Of a stretch of 58,502 bases of DNA, positions 16,154 through 25,730 are shown in pieces. Each line of letters begins with the position of its first letter. Positions within the stretch are counted from its first letter, which is position 1. Source of the DNA: Maribellus sp. YY47. GTDB lineage: Bacteria; Bacteroidota; Bacteroidia; Bacteroidales; Prolixibacteraceae. The stretch covers positions 1 through 58,502 of the forward strand of contig NZ_JALGYW010000029.1 in assembly GCF_023111095.1 (NCBI RefSeq). The letters run 5' to 3'. A program made the translations under genes and the position numbers. The notes beneath the pieces are model-generated. The model was given only the letters and a program-made list of their open reading frames with translations, was not told the origin of the DNA and did not search any database.

Positions 16154-17785
16154 TCAAAACACCTTTTCCCCACCAATCCAGGTACTTTCCACTTTCGCTT
16201 TCAGTACTTCTTCGGGCGTGGCTGTCATTAAATCGGTATCAAGTACCACAAAGTCTGCATATTTACCGGGTTCGAGGCTGCCTTTTTCTTTTTCTTCAAA
16301 CGATGCTTTTGCGGCCCAGATGGTCATAGAACGCAGCGTTTGTTCGCGTGTCAAGCCTTCGTTCATGGGCCAGCCGCCTTCTGGCCAGCCATTATGATCG
16401 GTACGAAAAACCGAGGAATAAAAGGTAAACAGCGGCTCAATGTTCTCCACCGGAAAATCTGTTCCGTTGGGCAACCAGCCGTTTTGCTGAAGTAAAATCT
16501 GGTAAGCATAAGCGCCTTTGATCCGCTCCGGGCCCAAACGATCTTCCGCCCAGGACATATCAGAAGTACAATGCGTTGCCTGAATGGAGGGAACAATCGA
16601 ATACTCTCCAAACTTTTGAAAATCCTCCGGATTAACAATCTGCGAATGCTCGATACGCCAGCGTCGGTCGTTCTTCCCTTTCAGAAACTTAGCATAAGTA
16701 TCCAAAATCAAACGGTTACCGCCGTCGCCAATGGCATGGGTCGCCACTACAAAATTGTTATCGTACGCCAGCTGACAAATGCTGTCGTAATACTCCTGAG
16801 ATTCTATCTGAAGACCACGATTACCGGGGTTATCCGAATAATCGGCTAAAAGCAGAGCTCCACGCGAACCCAGCGCGCCATCGGCATAAATTTTTATCGT
16901 GTTCACCAATAAACGGTCGGTTTGGTAAGCGCCTTTCTTTACAAAATATTCAAAGTTTTCCTGTGTTGGATCCAACATCGCGTTGATCCTCATTTTCAGG
17001 ATCCCTTCCTTTTGCATTTCGTCCATCAGTAAAATGGCACTTTTACCTAAACCACAATCGGTTACAGAGGTCAATCCTGCCGCGAAACAATTTTTTTGAG
17101 CCGCCAGTAATCCTTTTTCATGTTGTTCCGGACTTATTTGGGGAACAAGGCTATAAACCAGGCTCATGGCATTATCAATCAAAATTCCGCCGGGCTTGCC
17201 ATTCTTCAGCAATACTTCTCCCCCATTTACTTTCGACGATGAAGTTACACCAGCCATTTCCAAGGCTTTGGAGTTGCACCAGCCCGCATGCCCGTCAACC
17301 CGAACCAGGTAAACCGGAGTATCTGGAAACAATTCATCCAATTTTGTCTTATCCGGAAATTCTTTTACCTGCCAGTCGTTTTGATCCCAACTACGGCCCA
17401 GAATCCATTCTCCGCCAAATTTTTCGTGATGTGCTTTTATCACTTCATAAATTTCCTCCGGACTTTTGGTGCCGCGCAAGTCGGCATATTGCATCAGGTC
17501 AACACCGTATCCGTTGAAATGACAATGTGCATCATTAAATCCCGGATATACAAATTTGCCTTTTAAGTCGAGTGTTTTTTGCCCTTCGTATTTTGATAGT
17601 ATCTCTTTGGAAGTCCCGGTGGCCAACACTTTCCCCTGATTTACAGCAAGGGCTTCTATAATCCTAAAATCATTATCGATTGTGTAAATCGTTGCATTGG
17701 TTAAAACCAAATCCACTTTTTCCCGGGTTGTACAGCCGATCATAAAAAACAGTATTACTAAAACCAAAAACAGCTTCTTCATCAC
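16154..17785 (-). CDS. amidohydrolase family lipoprotein (YtcJ-like)
   Basis: A 543-residue metal-dependent hydrolase of the amidohydrolase 3 group. The N-terminus carries a lipobox (FFMIGC, cysteine near residue 18), so it is a membrane-anchored periplasmic or surface enzyme rather than the cytoplasmic form. Metal-ligand motifs are GFNDAHCHFNG (HxH, about 85-87), FVVATHAIGDGGN, RIEHSQIV, and PNGTDFPVE with the catalytic aspartate. Family members deacylate or hydrolyse varied amides and the substrate here is open. It stands alone and is divergent from the haem-linked operon at 17.9 kb. Confidence 0.88.
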   Translation of the reverse strand: MMKKLFLVLVILFFMIGCTTREKVDLVLTNATIYTIDNDFRIIEALAVNQGKVLATGTSKEILSKYEGQKTLDLKGKFVYPGFNDAHCHFNGYGVDLMQYADLRGTKSPEEIYEVIKAHHEKFGGEWILGRSWDQNDWQVKEFPDKTKLDELFPDTPVYLVRVDGHAGWCNSKALEMAGVTSSSKVNGGEVLLKNGKPGGILIDNAMSLVYSLVPQISPEQHEKGLLAAQKNCFAAGLTSVTDCGLGKSAILLMDEMQKEGILKMRINAMLDPTQENFEYFVKKGAYQTDRLLVNTIKIYADGALGSRGALLLADYSDNPGNRGLQIESQEYYDSICQLAYDNNFVVATHAIGDGGNRLILDTYAKFLKGKNDRRWRIEHSQIVNPEDFQKFGEYSIVPSIQATHCTSDMSWAEDRLGPERIKGAYAYQILLQQNGWLPNGTDFPVENIEPLFTFYSSVFRTDHNGWPEGGWPMNEGLTREQTLRSMTIWAAKASFEEKEKGSLEPGKYADFVVLDTDLMTATPEEVLKAKVESTWIGGEKVF

Positions 17786-17869
17786 CTAAGCTTTGAATTT
17801 TGCCAAATGTATGGATTAAAGTGCTATTCTAAAACATATACAAGTTACTGTTCAGCTGAATTTTATTTA

Positions 17870-17877
17870 TAACTTTG
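17870..17877 (+). promoter_or_regulatory. -7 box of the haem-linked operon
   Basis: TAACTTTG is a full match to TAnnTTTG and lies 26 bases before the ATG of the small membrane protein at 17904. No clear TTTG -33 box is seen at the usual distance. It is the only good promoter box I see in the 527-base gap before the TonB receptor, so it probably drives the whole co-directional run to 25718. Confidence 0.5.
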
Positions 17878-17903
17878 CCGGCTGACAGAAAAGGCACAAA
17901 CAA

Positions 17904-18242
17904 ATGTTTACATTCGGAATATTTACAACCCACTTCCCCTATTTGGCTTTCCTGTTTTTTTATGCCTATTTTCTACTGTTTGGAGTTAAAGAAGCCAGTA
18001 ACGGCAACATTCGTGTTACTGAAAATTCTCAACAGGTTGAATTTAATCTGAATACACAGCATGAAACTTACGTTTCCGACCTTGTTTATCACTTTGAAAA
18101 TCAATATACAAAACAGGAAGAGACTACACTTCCGAAGATATTTCAACAACCTCACCGGAAAGGCCGGTTAAAAAGCACGCATTTCAAGCAGGATTCAAAT
18201 CCAAACCTTTTTTTTTGTCGCCCCCCTCCGGTATTAGCATGA
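17904..18242 (+). CDS. small membrane protein upstream of TonB receptor
   Basis: This 112-residue open frame begins MFTFGIFTTHFPYLAFLFFYAYFLLF, giving one membrane helix at about 8-28. A polar region and a proline-rich end (FFCRPPPVLA) follow. A -7 box 26 bases upstream and the absence of any other gene in the gap support it being real. I have a recollection of similar small proteins with a GIFTTH-PY-AF start in Bacteroidota but no name for them. It ends 70 bases before the receptor gene. A non-coding leader remains the alternative. Confidence 0.6.
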   Translation: MFTFGIFTTHFPYLAFLFFYAYFLLFGVKEASNGNIRVTENSQQVEFNLNTQHETYVSDLVYHFENQYTKQEETTLPKIFQQPHRKGRLKSTHFKQDSNPNLFFCRPPPVLA

Positions 18243-18312
18243 AAAACAAATGCCCTAATAATAACCTGTTCCCTATTTTCAAAGGAACGAGATACATCAA
18301 CAAATTGAAACC

Positions 18313-20412
18313 ATGAGAAAAACAGTAATGCTTTTAGCGGCGATGCTGCCATTTATTTCAGCGATTAAAGCACAAACAAATACATCACAGGATTCGATCA
18401 AACATTACCATTTGGAGGACATCGAAATAAAATCGCCCAAATACAACCGGAACATATTTGAGATTCCGGCAGCCGCGACAATGGTGCCCGAACGTTTGAT
18501 TGAAAACAATAAAATTCAGAACCTGACCGATATTTCGGCGGTGGTTCCCAACTTTTTTATGCCCGATTATGGTTCGAAACTTACCTCTCCGGTTTATATC
18601 CGGGGTGTGGGTAACCGAATCAATACACCATCGGTGGGACTTTATGTCGACGGGATTCCCTACTTTGAAAAATCAGCTTTCAATTTTGATTTTTTTGATG
18701 TGGAACGTATCGAAGTACTGCGCGGACCGCAGGGAACCTTGTACGGAAGAAATGCCATGGGTGGCTTGATCAACGTGATCACCAATCAACCCGGCAATAA
18801 AAGACGCACAAGCGTTTCCGCCGATTATGGAAAGTTCAATCAAAAGAATGTGCAAGTTTCACACAACCAGCCAATCACCGAAAAACTGTCGGTTTTGGGT
18901 AACTTCAATGTGCGCGACAACGAAGGCTTTTTCACCAACCAATTTAACAATACAAAAGTGGATGCACTTGAAAGTTATTCAGGTCGGTTAAAACTGGCAT
19001 ACAATCCGTTAAAAAATTTCCATATCAACGGTAACATTCAGTACGAAGACAGCAAGCAAATCGGCTATCCGTATGCTGTGTTTAACGATTCAACCAACCG
19101 GGCGGGAGCGATTAATTACGACCATGAGAGCTTGTATAACCGAAAAATGCTGTCGACAGGGATTAACCTGAGTTATCAGGCCGAAAAATTTCTGTTTACC
19201 GCTACAACAAGTTATCAGTCGGTCAAAGATTTTCAGGATATCGATCAGGACTTTACTCCGGAGTCGTTGTTTTTTGTAATACAAAATCAAAAACAACACA
19301 TGTATTCTCAGGAATACAACATGCAATCGTGTGAACAAAATCTGTATAACTGGATGTTTGGTATATTTTCGTTTAGCCAGTATCAGGATAAGTCGGTTAC
19401 GGTAGAATATGGCGAAGACGGCCTCGCAAAATACCGGCTTCCCTATAACGAATATCGTTATACCAAGACCTACGGCAATAATAATTCAGGTCTTGCTTTT
19501 TTCCACCAATCAACTTTCGATTTAGGTGGGCTTTCATTTACTGTGGGATTACGCGCCGATTTTGAAAAAGCCATGCTGAGTTATTTCTACGACAAATTTC
19601 CAAACGGAGAACTTAAACCGGTTGAAACCTTTGCCAGTGAAATGGATTTCTTTGAAATTCTTCCGCGTTTTGCGCTAAAATACAGCATTTCAGAATATTT
19701 TGTTCCTTATGCAACTGTTGCCAAAGGGTATAATTCGGGAGGTTTTAATTCCACATTTGAACGTGAAGAAGATCGCTCTTTCAAACCCGAAGAATCGTGG
19801 AATTACGAGGCCGGTATCAAGGCAAAATGGCTGGAACAACGCGTATATGCCAACCTGGCTTTCTTTTATATCGACTGGACCAACCAGCAGATATACCAAA
19901 CCGTGCCCAGCGGAACAGGCTCGATGCTGACCAACGCCGGAAAATCGGAAAGCAAAGGTGTTGAATTTGAACTCAAGGCACTGCCGGCAAAAAATCTTGA
20001 AACCTGGTTCAGTTTCGGTTACAACGATGCTAAATTTACCGATTACGTTAAAGACGAAAACGAAGACTACAGCGGAAATTATATTCCTTATGTTCCCCGT
20101 TTCTCATTTAATGCGGGTGCAAATTACACACTTGAACTCGACAATTCGTGGCTCGACCGTGTTCGTTTTCACGTTACCTACAATGGTTTTGGAAAGCATT
20201 ACTGGAAAGAAACCAACGAAGCTTATCAGGATTACTACGGATTACTGAACCACCGCATCACCTTCGAAAAAAACAATGTGACACTGGCATTCTGGGGTAA
20301 AAATATTTTAGACGCTAATTACAATTCTTTCTATTTTCAGGCTTTGGGAAATTCCTATGCACAAATCGGGAAACCGGCAACCATGGGATTCAACCTGAAA
20401 ATTGCATTCTAG
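18313..20412 (+). CDS. TonB-dependent receptor linked to late haem genes
   Basis: A 699-residue outer-membrane active transporter. It has a signal peptide of about 20 residues (ending IKAQ) and a TonB box-like DIEIKSPK region near 37-45. The plug holds PVYIRGVGNRINTPSVGLYVDG and VERIEVLRGPQGTLYGRNAMGG, and a 22-strand barrel ends GFNLKIAF. It lacks the carboxypeptidase-like head of most Bacteroidota receptors and resembles the FyuA/FptA siderophore and haem group. An MFS gene starts 7 bases downstream, followed by hemN, hemG and hemH. Imported substrate is inferred to be a siderophore or a tetrapyrrole. Confidence 0.9.
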   Translation: MRKTVMLLAAMLPFISAIKAQTNTSQDSIKHYHLEDIEIKSPKYNRNIFEIPAAATMVPERLIENNKIQNLTDISAVVPNFFMPDYGSKLTSPVYIRGVGNRINTPSVGLYVDGIPYFEKSAFNFDFFDVERIEVLRGPQGTLYGRNAMGGLINVITNQPGNKRRTSVSADYGKFNQKNVQVSHNQPITEKLSVLGNFNVRDNEGFFTNQFNNTKVDALESYSGRLKLAYNPLKNFHINGNIQYEDSKQIGYPYAVFNDSTNRAGAINYDHESLYNRKMLSTGINLSYQAEKFLFTATTSYQSVKDFQDIDQDFTPESLFFVIQNQKQHMYSQEYNMQSCEQNLYNWMFGIFSFSQYQDKSVTVEYGEDGLAKYRLPYNEYRYTKTYGNNNSGLAFFHQSTFDLGGLSFTVGLRADFEKAMLSYFYDKFPNGELKPVETFASEMDFFEILPRFALKYSISEYFVPYATVAKGYNSGGFNSTFEREEDRSFKPEESWNYEAGIKAKWLEQRVYANLAFFYIDWTNQQIYQTVPSGTGSMLTNAGKSESKGVEFELKALPAKNLETWFSFGYNDAKFTDYVKDENEDYSGNYIPYVPRFSFNAGANYTLELDNSWLDRVRFHVTYNGFGKHYWKETNEAYQDYYGLLNHRITFEKNNVTLAFWGKNILDANYNSFYFQALGNSYAQIGKPATMGFNLKIAF

Positions 20413-20419
20413 CCGGCCG

Positions 20420-21634
20420 ATGAATAAAAATGAACTGAACAAATACGGCACGCTGCTGAGTCTCTACCTGGCACAGTCGATCCCGATGAGTTTTTTCTCG
20501 ACGGTGATCCCTGTGATCATGCGCATGGAAAACTATTCGCTGGAGTCGATCGGTTATATCCAGCTGATAAAACTTCCATGGATTTTAAAACTGCTTTGGG
20601 CCCCGTTGGTGGATTTCACCAGCAAAACCAAAGCGCAATACCGGCGTTGGATTTTAGCTTCCGAAGTGTTTTATGCAATGGTGATTGTGAGCATCGGCTC
20701 GCTAAACCTGGCCACCGATTTTATAGCCATTGTGGTGCTGATGGTGATTGCATTTACCGCTTCGGCAACACAGGATATTGCCACCGACGCTTTTGCCATT
20801 CTTGTACTGAAAAAGGAGGAACGCAGCCTGGGAAACAGCATGCAATCGGCCGGAAGCTTTATAGGAACCATGGTGGGAAGCGGCGTACTGCTGATTATCT
20901 ACCACTACTGGGGCTGGAAAATGCTGCTACACTCGCTTGGCGCTTTTGTGTTGCTGGCACTTATACCGGTTACCCTCTACAAAGTGCGAAAAGACCTCGA
21001 GACCAAAGGTCCTTCCAAAAAGGTTTCACCTTTCGATTTTGCCTACTTCTTTAAACAAAAGAAAATAGGCGGCCACGTATTACTGCTGTTCCTGTTTTAT
21101 TCAGGAATTATCGGAATACTAACCATGGTAAAACCTTACTTTGTTGACCTGGGTTACGATGTAAAGAAAATTGGCGTTATTTCGGGCATTTTCGGAACGG
21201 CCTGCGGTGTGGCCATGACCATTCCTGCCGGAATGTTTCTCCGCCGCCGGGGAATTGTGCGATCAGTCTGGTATTTTCCGGTCATGAACCTGATCGTGGC
21301 GCTTTACTTTTTTGGTTTAACTTTTACCAACCATCATTTGTTACTGATGTATATCGGAGTTGCATTGCTTTGGGGAACTTATGCAATGGCGTCGGTATTT
21401 GTTTATACCATGAGTATGCAGGTGGTACGCAAGGGGCGTGAAGGAACCGACTTCACCATCCAAATCGTTATCACCCATCTTAGTAGTTTGGTAATTGCAA
21501 TAATGAGCGGAAAAATAGCGGATGCAATCGGCTATCGCGGATTATTTGGCATTGAGATTGCATTGTGTGTGATCCTTTTGCTGCTTTTACCGTTTATATT
21601 CAATGTATCGTTCTACGAGCGCGAAGAGGAATAG
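20420..21634 (+). CDS. MFS transporter, AmpG/RhtX-like
   Basis: A 404-residue, roughly 12-helix major facilitator protein. The start MNKNELNKYGTLLSLYLAQSIPMSFF and the PWILKLLWAPLVD and ATQDIATDAFAI motifs match the AmpG / RhtX-FptX branch. Its members import muropeptides or whole siderophores across the inner membrane. ATG 20420 is chosen over 20402, which would overlap the receptor gene. Immediate linkage to a TonB receptor favours the RhtX/FptX-type role of carrying the receptor's ligand into the cytoplasm. The hemN gene follows after 35 bases. Confidence 0.85.
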   Translation: MNKNELNKYGTLLSLYLAQSIPMSFFSTVIPVIMRMENYSLESIGYIQLIKLPWILKLLWAPLVDFTSKTKAQYRRWILASEVFYAMVIVSIGSLNLATDFIAIVVLMVIAFTASATQDIATDAFAILVLKKEERSLGNSMQSAGSFIGTMVGSGVLLIIYHYWGWKMLLHSLGAFVLLALIPVTLYKVRKDLETKGPSKKVSPFDFAYFFKQKKIGGHVLLLFLFYSGIIGILTMVKPYFVDLGYDVKKIGVISGIFGTACGVAMTIPAGMFLRRRGIVRSVWYFPVMNLIVALYFFGLTFTNHHLLLMYIGVALLWGTYAMASVFVYTMSMQVVRKGREGTDFTIQIVITHLSSLVIAIMSGKIADAIGYRGLFGIEIALCVILLLLLPFIFNVSFYEREEE

Positions 21635-21669
21635 CGCCGTAAACAAATTTTATTTTTAAATTTCAGATT

Positions 21670-23046
21670 ATGCAGATCGATCAAAGACTTATTCAAAAAT
21701 ACAATACACCGGTACCAAGGTACACCAGTTACCCGCCGGCCAACTTTTTCACACCCGATTTTACCGCCGATGACTACATCCGGATACTGGAACGTTCGAA
21801 TACCGAAAATCCACAGAATATTTCGATTTATATTCACATTCCGTTCTGTCCGAAAATATGTTATTACTGTGGCTGTAATACCCATTTAACAAAGGATCAG
21901 GATAAAATGCGGCGCTATGTCGATGCCGTAAAGAAAGAAATCCTGATGGTAAAAAATTACCTCGATCCGAACCGAAAAGTTTCGCAGGTACACTGGGGAG
22001 GCGGAACACCCAATTCGTTGCCCGTGGGAATGATTGATGAAATCATGCAGGTTATTCACGACAATTTCACTTTTATCGACAAAGCGGAAATTGCGATGGA
22101 ATGCCATCCCGCCATGCTCGACGAAGCGTTTATTGAACGGCTGGTGGCCATGAAATTCAACCGGTTCAGTCTGGGAATTCAGGATTTTGATCAAAAAGTG
22201 CTGGACAATGTTAACCGCGACGGCTCGATTATTCCGGTAGAAGAACTGGTGGCTATGATCCGGAAACACCCCAACACAGGTATTAACCTCGATTTTATCT
22301 ATGGACTACCTTATCAGGATGTGGATTCGTTTGCCAAAACCATCGAAAGAGCTATTGAAATCTCGCCCGATCGTTTGGTAACGTTTTCGTATGCACATGT
22401 TCCGTGGGTACGCAAGGCACAAAAAATACTTGAAGCCAAAGGCCTTCCATCGGCAACTAAAAAGCTCGACATGTTCGAAAAAGGCTATCAACTGCTTACC
22501 CAAAATGGTTATGCAGCCATCGGACTGGATCACTACGCCAAACCCGACGATGAACTGGCCATTGCATTCAACAGCAAAAAACTACACCGTAATTTCCAGG
22601 GTTACTGTACCCGCGAAACTACGGGCCAGGTATATGCTTTCGGAGCCACCGGAATCAGCCAGCTCGAAAGCGCTTATGCACAGAATATAAAAGACACCAA
22701 CACTTATGTTGATCAGATCAACCAGGGAAAATTCACCGTTGAAAAAGGGTATGAACTCAGTCAGCGGGAAAAAATAATCCGCCATGTGATCAACGAAGTG
22801 ATGTGTAATTACTATATTTCATGGAAAGATGCAGAACAGGTTTTTGGCATCGGCGTAGATGAAATCAAAAAGGCAATCAGCTATGAGGAAGAATCATTGG
22901 GAGCATTTGCTGAAGAAGGATTGCTGGTTTTTAACACCGATGAAATTACGGTGCTTGACCGCGGAAAGTTTTTTGTAAGAAACATTGCCGCCAACCTCGA
23001 TCCCATCTTAAAAAATGCGACACAAAAATTCTCAAGAGCCCTGTAA
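21670..23046 (+). CDS. hemN: oxygen-independent coproporphyrinogen III oxidase
   Basis: A 458-residue radical SAM enzyme that decarboxylates two propionates of coproporphyrinogen III to give protoporphyrinogen IX anaerobically. The HemN-type cluster CxxxCxxCxC is present at C60, C64, C67 and C69 (PFCPKICYYCGCN). The HemN N-terminal arm with VPRYTSYPPANFF is intact, which separates it from the HemW-type chaperone at 35016. GGGTPN and the HemN C-terminal domain are present. Full length for the family. It lies in the same transcription unit as the receptor, MFS, hemG and hemH genes. Confidence 0.95.
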   Translation: MQIDQRLIQKYNTPVPRYTSYPPANFFTPDFTADDYIRILERSNTENPQNISIYIHIPFCPKICYYCGCNTHLTKDQDKMRRYVDAVKKEILMVKNYLDPNRKVSQVHWGGGTPNSLPVGMIDEIMQVIHDNFTFIDKAEIAMECHPAMLDEAFIERLVAMKFNRFSLGIQDFDQKVLDNVNRDGSIIPVEELVAMIRKHPNTGINLDFIYGLPYQDVDSFAKTIERAIEISPDRLVTFSYAHVPWVRKAQKILEAKGLPSATKKLDMFEKGYQLLTQNGYAAIGLDHYAKPDDELAIAFNSKKLHRNFQGYCTRETTGQVYAFGATGISQLESAYAQNIKDTNTYVDQINQGKFTVEKGYELSQREKIIRHVINEVMCNYYISWKDAEQVFGIGVDEIKKAISYEEESLGAFAEEGLLVFNTDEITVLDRGKFFVRNIAANLDPILKNATQKFSRAL

Positions 23047-23047
23047 C

Positions 23048-24403
23048 GTGAATAAAGAAGATGTTAAAATTGCCATTATCGGCGCCGGATTAACCGGATT
23101 AACCACCGCTTTTTACCTCAAAAAGAACGGTGTAAAATTTCATGTTTTTGAAAAAGATAATCGCCCCGGAGGAGTGATCCGAACCAACCAAGAGGATGGT
23201 TTTATATTTGAATCGGGTCCGAACACCGGTGCATTGGGGCAACCCGAAGCTGCCGAACTTTTTGAAGACCTGAAAGACGATTGCACACTTGAAGTCGCCA
23301 ACGAGGCAGCAAAAGCACGCTGGATCTGGCTAAACGGAAAATGGGAAGCCATTCCTTCGGGTTTGATCGGCGGTATTGCCACTCCCCTGTTTACCTTTGG
23401 CGACAAGCTTCGCATATTGGGTGAGCCTTTCCGAAAACCCGGCACCAATCCCGATGAAACCGTTGCCGAAATGGTCCGCCGACGCATGGGGAAAAGCTTC
23501 CTCAGAAATGCTGTCGATCCGTTTTTATCGGGTGTTTATGCCGGCGATCCGGAAAAACTGATCACCCGTTTTGCACTGCCCAAACTTTACAACCTTGAAC
23601 ATAAGTACGGCAGTTTTATTGGCGGCACCATCAAAAAAGCCAAAGAGCCCAAAACCGAAAGAGAGAAGAAAGCCACAAAAGCTGTTTTTTCGGCAGAAGG
23701 TGGCCTCGAAAACCTGGTGAAAGCCCTTGTAAAAAATATTGGCGACGAGAACATCAGCCTCAGTTGCAAAAACCTTGAAGTAAAAAAACTGGATGACAAC
23801 AATTCCTACCAACTGGGTGAAGAAACGTTTACCCATGTAATTTCTACGGTTGGCGCGTATGGATTACAACACCTGTTTCCTTTTCTTCCGGCTGAAAAAG
23901 TAGGCGAAATCAACCAGATGAAATATGCGAAAGTAACGCAGGTTTCACTGGGATTCAAAAACTGGAAAGGCTTACCGATCAAATCGTTTGGAGGACTGGT
24001 ACCATCGGCTGAAAAGCGACAGGTACTGGGTATCTTGTTCCTGTCCTCGTTTTTGAAATACCGTGCTCCCGAGGGCGGTGCCATGCTGTCGGTGTTTATG
24101 GGTGGCATCCGAAAACCCGAGTTGTTTGAATTGAACGACGAAGAACTTTTGAAAATCGTTGAACAGGAAGTCACTGAAATGATGGGACTTCAAACCTTCG
24201 ATCCAGATATATGCCGCATTTTCCGTTACGAACATGCTATTCCGCAATACAGTTTTGAAAGCGAACAGAAACTGGCTGCCATTTCAGCGCTCGAAAAAGA
24301 ATTCCCGGGTGTGATTTTGGCCGGAAACATTCGCGACGGAATTGGAATGGCCGACCGTATTAAACAAGGCCGCATTATTGCTGATCATTTCTCAACCATT
24401 TGA
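23048..24403 (+). CDS. hemG: protoporphyrinogen oxidase (HemY-type, FAD)
   Basis: A flavoprotein of about 451 residues that oxidises protoporphyrinogen IX to protoporphyrin IX. The FAD-binding motif GAGLTGLTTAFYLKK lies near the N-terminus, followed by FEKDNRPGGVIRT. The C-terminal AGNIRDGIGMADRIKQG is the family's second FAD contact. The GTG at 23048, two bases after the hemN stop, puts the glycine motif about 10 residues from the start, as usual. An ATG at 23015 would overlap hemN by 32 bases and is the alternative. hemH follows one base after the stop. Confidence 0.9.
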   Translation: MNKEDVKIAIIGAGLTGLTTAFYLKKNGVKFHVFEKDNRPGGVIRTNQEDGFIFESGPNTGALGQPEAAELFEDLKDDCTLEVANEAAKARWIWLNGKWEAIPSGLIGGIATPLFTFGDKLRILGEPFRKPGTNPDETVAEMVRRRMGKSFLRNAVDPFLSGVYAGDPEKLITRFALPKLYNLEHKYGSFIGGTIKKAKEPKTEREKKATKAVFSAEGGLENLVKALVKNIGDENISLSCKNLEVKKLDDNNSYQLGEETFTHVISTVGAYGLQHLFPFLPAEKVGEINQMKYAKVTQVSLGFKNWKGLPIKSFGGLVPSAEKRQVLGILFLSSFLKYRAPEGGAMLSVFMGGIRKPELFELNDEELLKIVEQEVTEMMGLQTFDPDICRIFRYEHAIPQYSFESEQKLAAISALEKEFPGVILAGNIRDGIGMADRIKQGRIIADHFSTI

Positions 24404-24404
24404 T

Positions 24405-25394
24405 ATGAATAAGTCGAACACAGCTGTTTTACTGGTCAATATAGGTAGTCCGGATGCTCCAACCAAGCCGGCAGTACGTCGTTATCTTACTCAATTTCTG
24501 AATGATAAACGAGTAATTGATATTCCGTGGCTGGCACGAAAAATACTTGTGAATCTGATCATTATCCCCTTCAGGGTAAAAAAATCGACTCAACTTTACC
24601 TGCGGCTATGGACCAAAAAAGGTTCACCTCTTATTTATCTTTCAAAAGAACTGCAGGAAAAATTACAGCATAAACTGGGCGAAAAAGCCGATGTTTTTGT
24701 GGGGATGCGGTACGGAAATCCCGGTTATAAGCAGGCGCTTCTTCAAATTCAGAAAGAAGGATATAAAAAGCTGATCGTTTTGCCGCTTTTCCCGCAACAT
24801 GCACTTTCTACAACCGAGACTGCCTTTGTAGCGGTTGAAGAGTATGTGAAAAAGAAAAAAATTGATGTTGAAATTATCCGTATCGGGCAATTCTTCCGAA
24901 ATCCGGGATTTATCAAAGCTTTTGCCGAGCAGGCCGAAAAATACGATCCGAAAAGTTACGATTTTGTACTTTTCTCGTACCACGGGCTACCCAACCGTCA
25001 GGATGAAAAGAGCCAACCCGACGACCAGCCGGCCGGAGAAGTTTATGCCTACAGCCGCGCCTGTTGCGAAACAACCCAGTTAATTGCCAAGGAAATGGGT
25101 TTGAAAGACGATGAGTACACCATTGGATTTCAATCGCGGCTTTCGAAAAACTGGCTGACTCCGTTTTCGGATGATGTGCTCGACCGCAAACTAAAGGAAG
25201 GTAAAAAGAAAATTCTGGTACTGGCACCGGCTTTTGTAACCGATTGCCTGGAAACCATTGTTGAGATCGACCACGATTACAACCGCGAATTCAGGCAGAA
25301 AGGCGGAGAAAGAGTAAAACTGGTCGAAAGTTTAAACACCGAGGATCGCTGGGTGGATACCTTGTGTGAACTGATTGAAGAAAAACTCAATTAA
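24405..25394 (+). CDS. hemH: ferrochelatase
   Basis: A 329-residue enzyme that inserts ferrous iron into protoporphyrin IX, the last step of haem b synthesis. The catalytic histidine is H193 in FSYHGLPNRQ and the acidic partner is E283 in TDCLETIVEIDHD. NIGSPDAPTKPAVRRYL at the start is typical. ATG 24405 is chosen over the longer frame from 24342, which would overlap hemG. It is the last enzyme of the hemN-hemG-hemH series and the only haem enzymes in the operon are these three. Confidence 0.95.
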   Translation: MNKSNTAVLLVNIGSPDAPTKPAVRRYLTQFLNDKRVIDIPWLARKILVNLIIIPFRVKKSTQLYLRLWTKKGSPLIYLSKELQEKLQHKLGEKADVFVGMRYGNPGYKQALLQIQKEGYKKLIVLPLFPQHALSTTETAFVAVEEYVKKKKIDVEIIRIGQFFRNPGFIKAFAEQAEKYDPKSYDFVLFSYHGLPNRQDEKSQPDDQPAGEVYAYSRACCETTQLIAKEMGLKDDEYTIGFQSRLSKNWLTPFSDDVLDRKLKEGKKKILVLAPAFVTDCLETIVEIDHDYNREFRQKGGERVKLVESLNTEDRWVDTLCELIEEKLN

Positions 25395-25397
25395 GGG

Positions 25398-25718
25398 ATG
25401 AGTGATTTCCTGAACATTCTTCCGTCAGATTTATATCCCGAAGAGCTTTGGATACGTGTTTTGTTAACCTGTCTTGTTACTTTTGTGGTTAATCTTCCGT
25501 TTGGATATATGCGTGGAAAGTTCAGGAAACTCTCCTTCTGGTGGTTTTTCTTTATTCACCTCCCGGTTCCACTGATCATTCTTATCCGGAAATTCTTTGG
25601 CCTGTCGCTAACCTGGGGTTTGGCTCCGTTTCTGATCGGAAGTTTCTTTCTGGGGCAATTCGTCGGACGAAAAATTTACGCCAAATATCCGCTGAAAAGT
25701 TCAAAAAAACCGGATTAA
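25398..25718 (+). CDS. small membrane protein at the end of the haem operon
   Basis: A 106-residue protein with two to three hydrophobic segments (about 20-40, 48-66 and 75-92) and a basic tail (KYPLKSSKKPD). No family recognised. It starts 3 bases after the hemH stop, so it is almost certainly co-transcribed. It could be a membrane partner of the haem enzymes. It ends 12 bases from the convergent aldehyde dehydrogenase gene. Confidence 0.75.
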   Translation: MSDFLNILPSDLYPEELWIRVLLTCLVTFVVNLPFGYMRGKFRKLSFWWFFFIHLPVPLIILIRKFFGLSLTWGLAPFLIGSFFLGQFVGRKIYAKYPLKSSKKPD

Positions 25719-25730
25719 AAACCGAAACGG

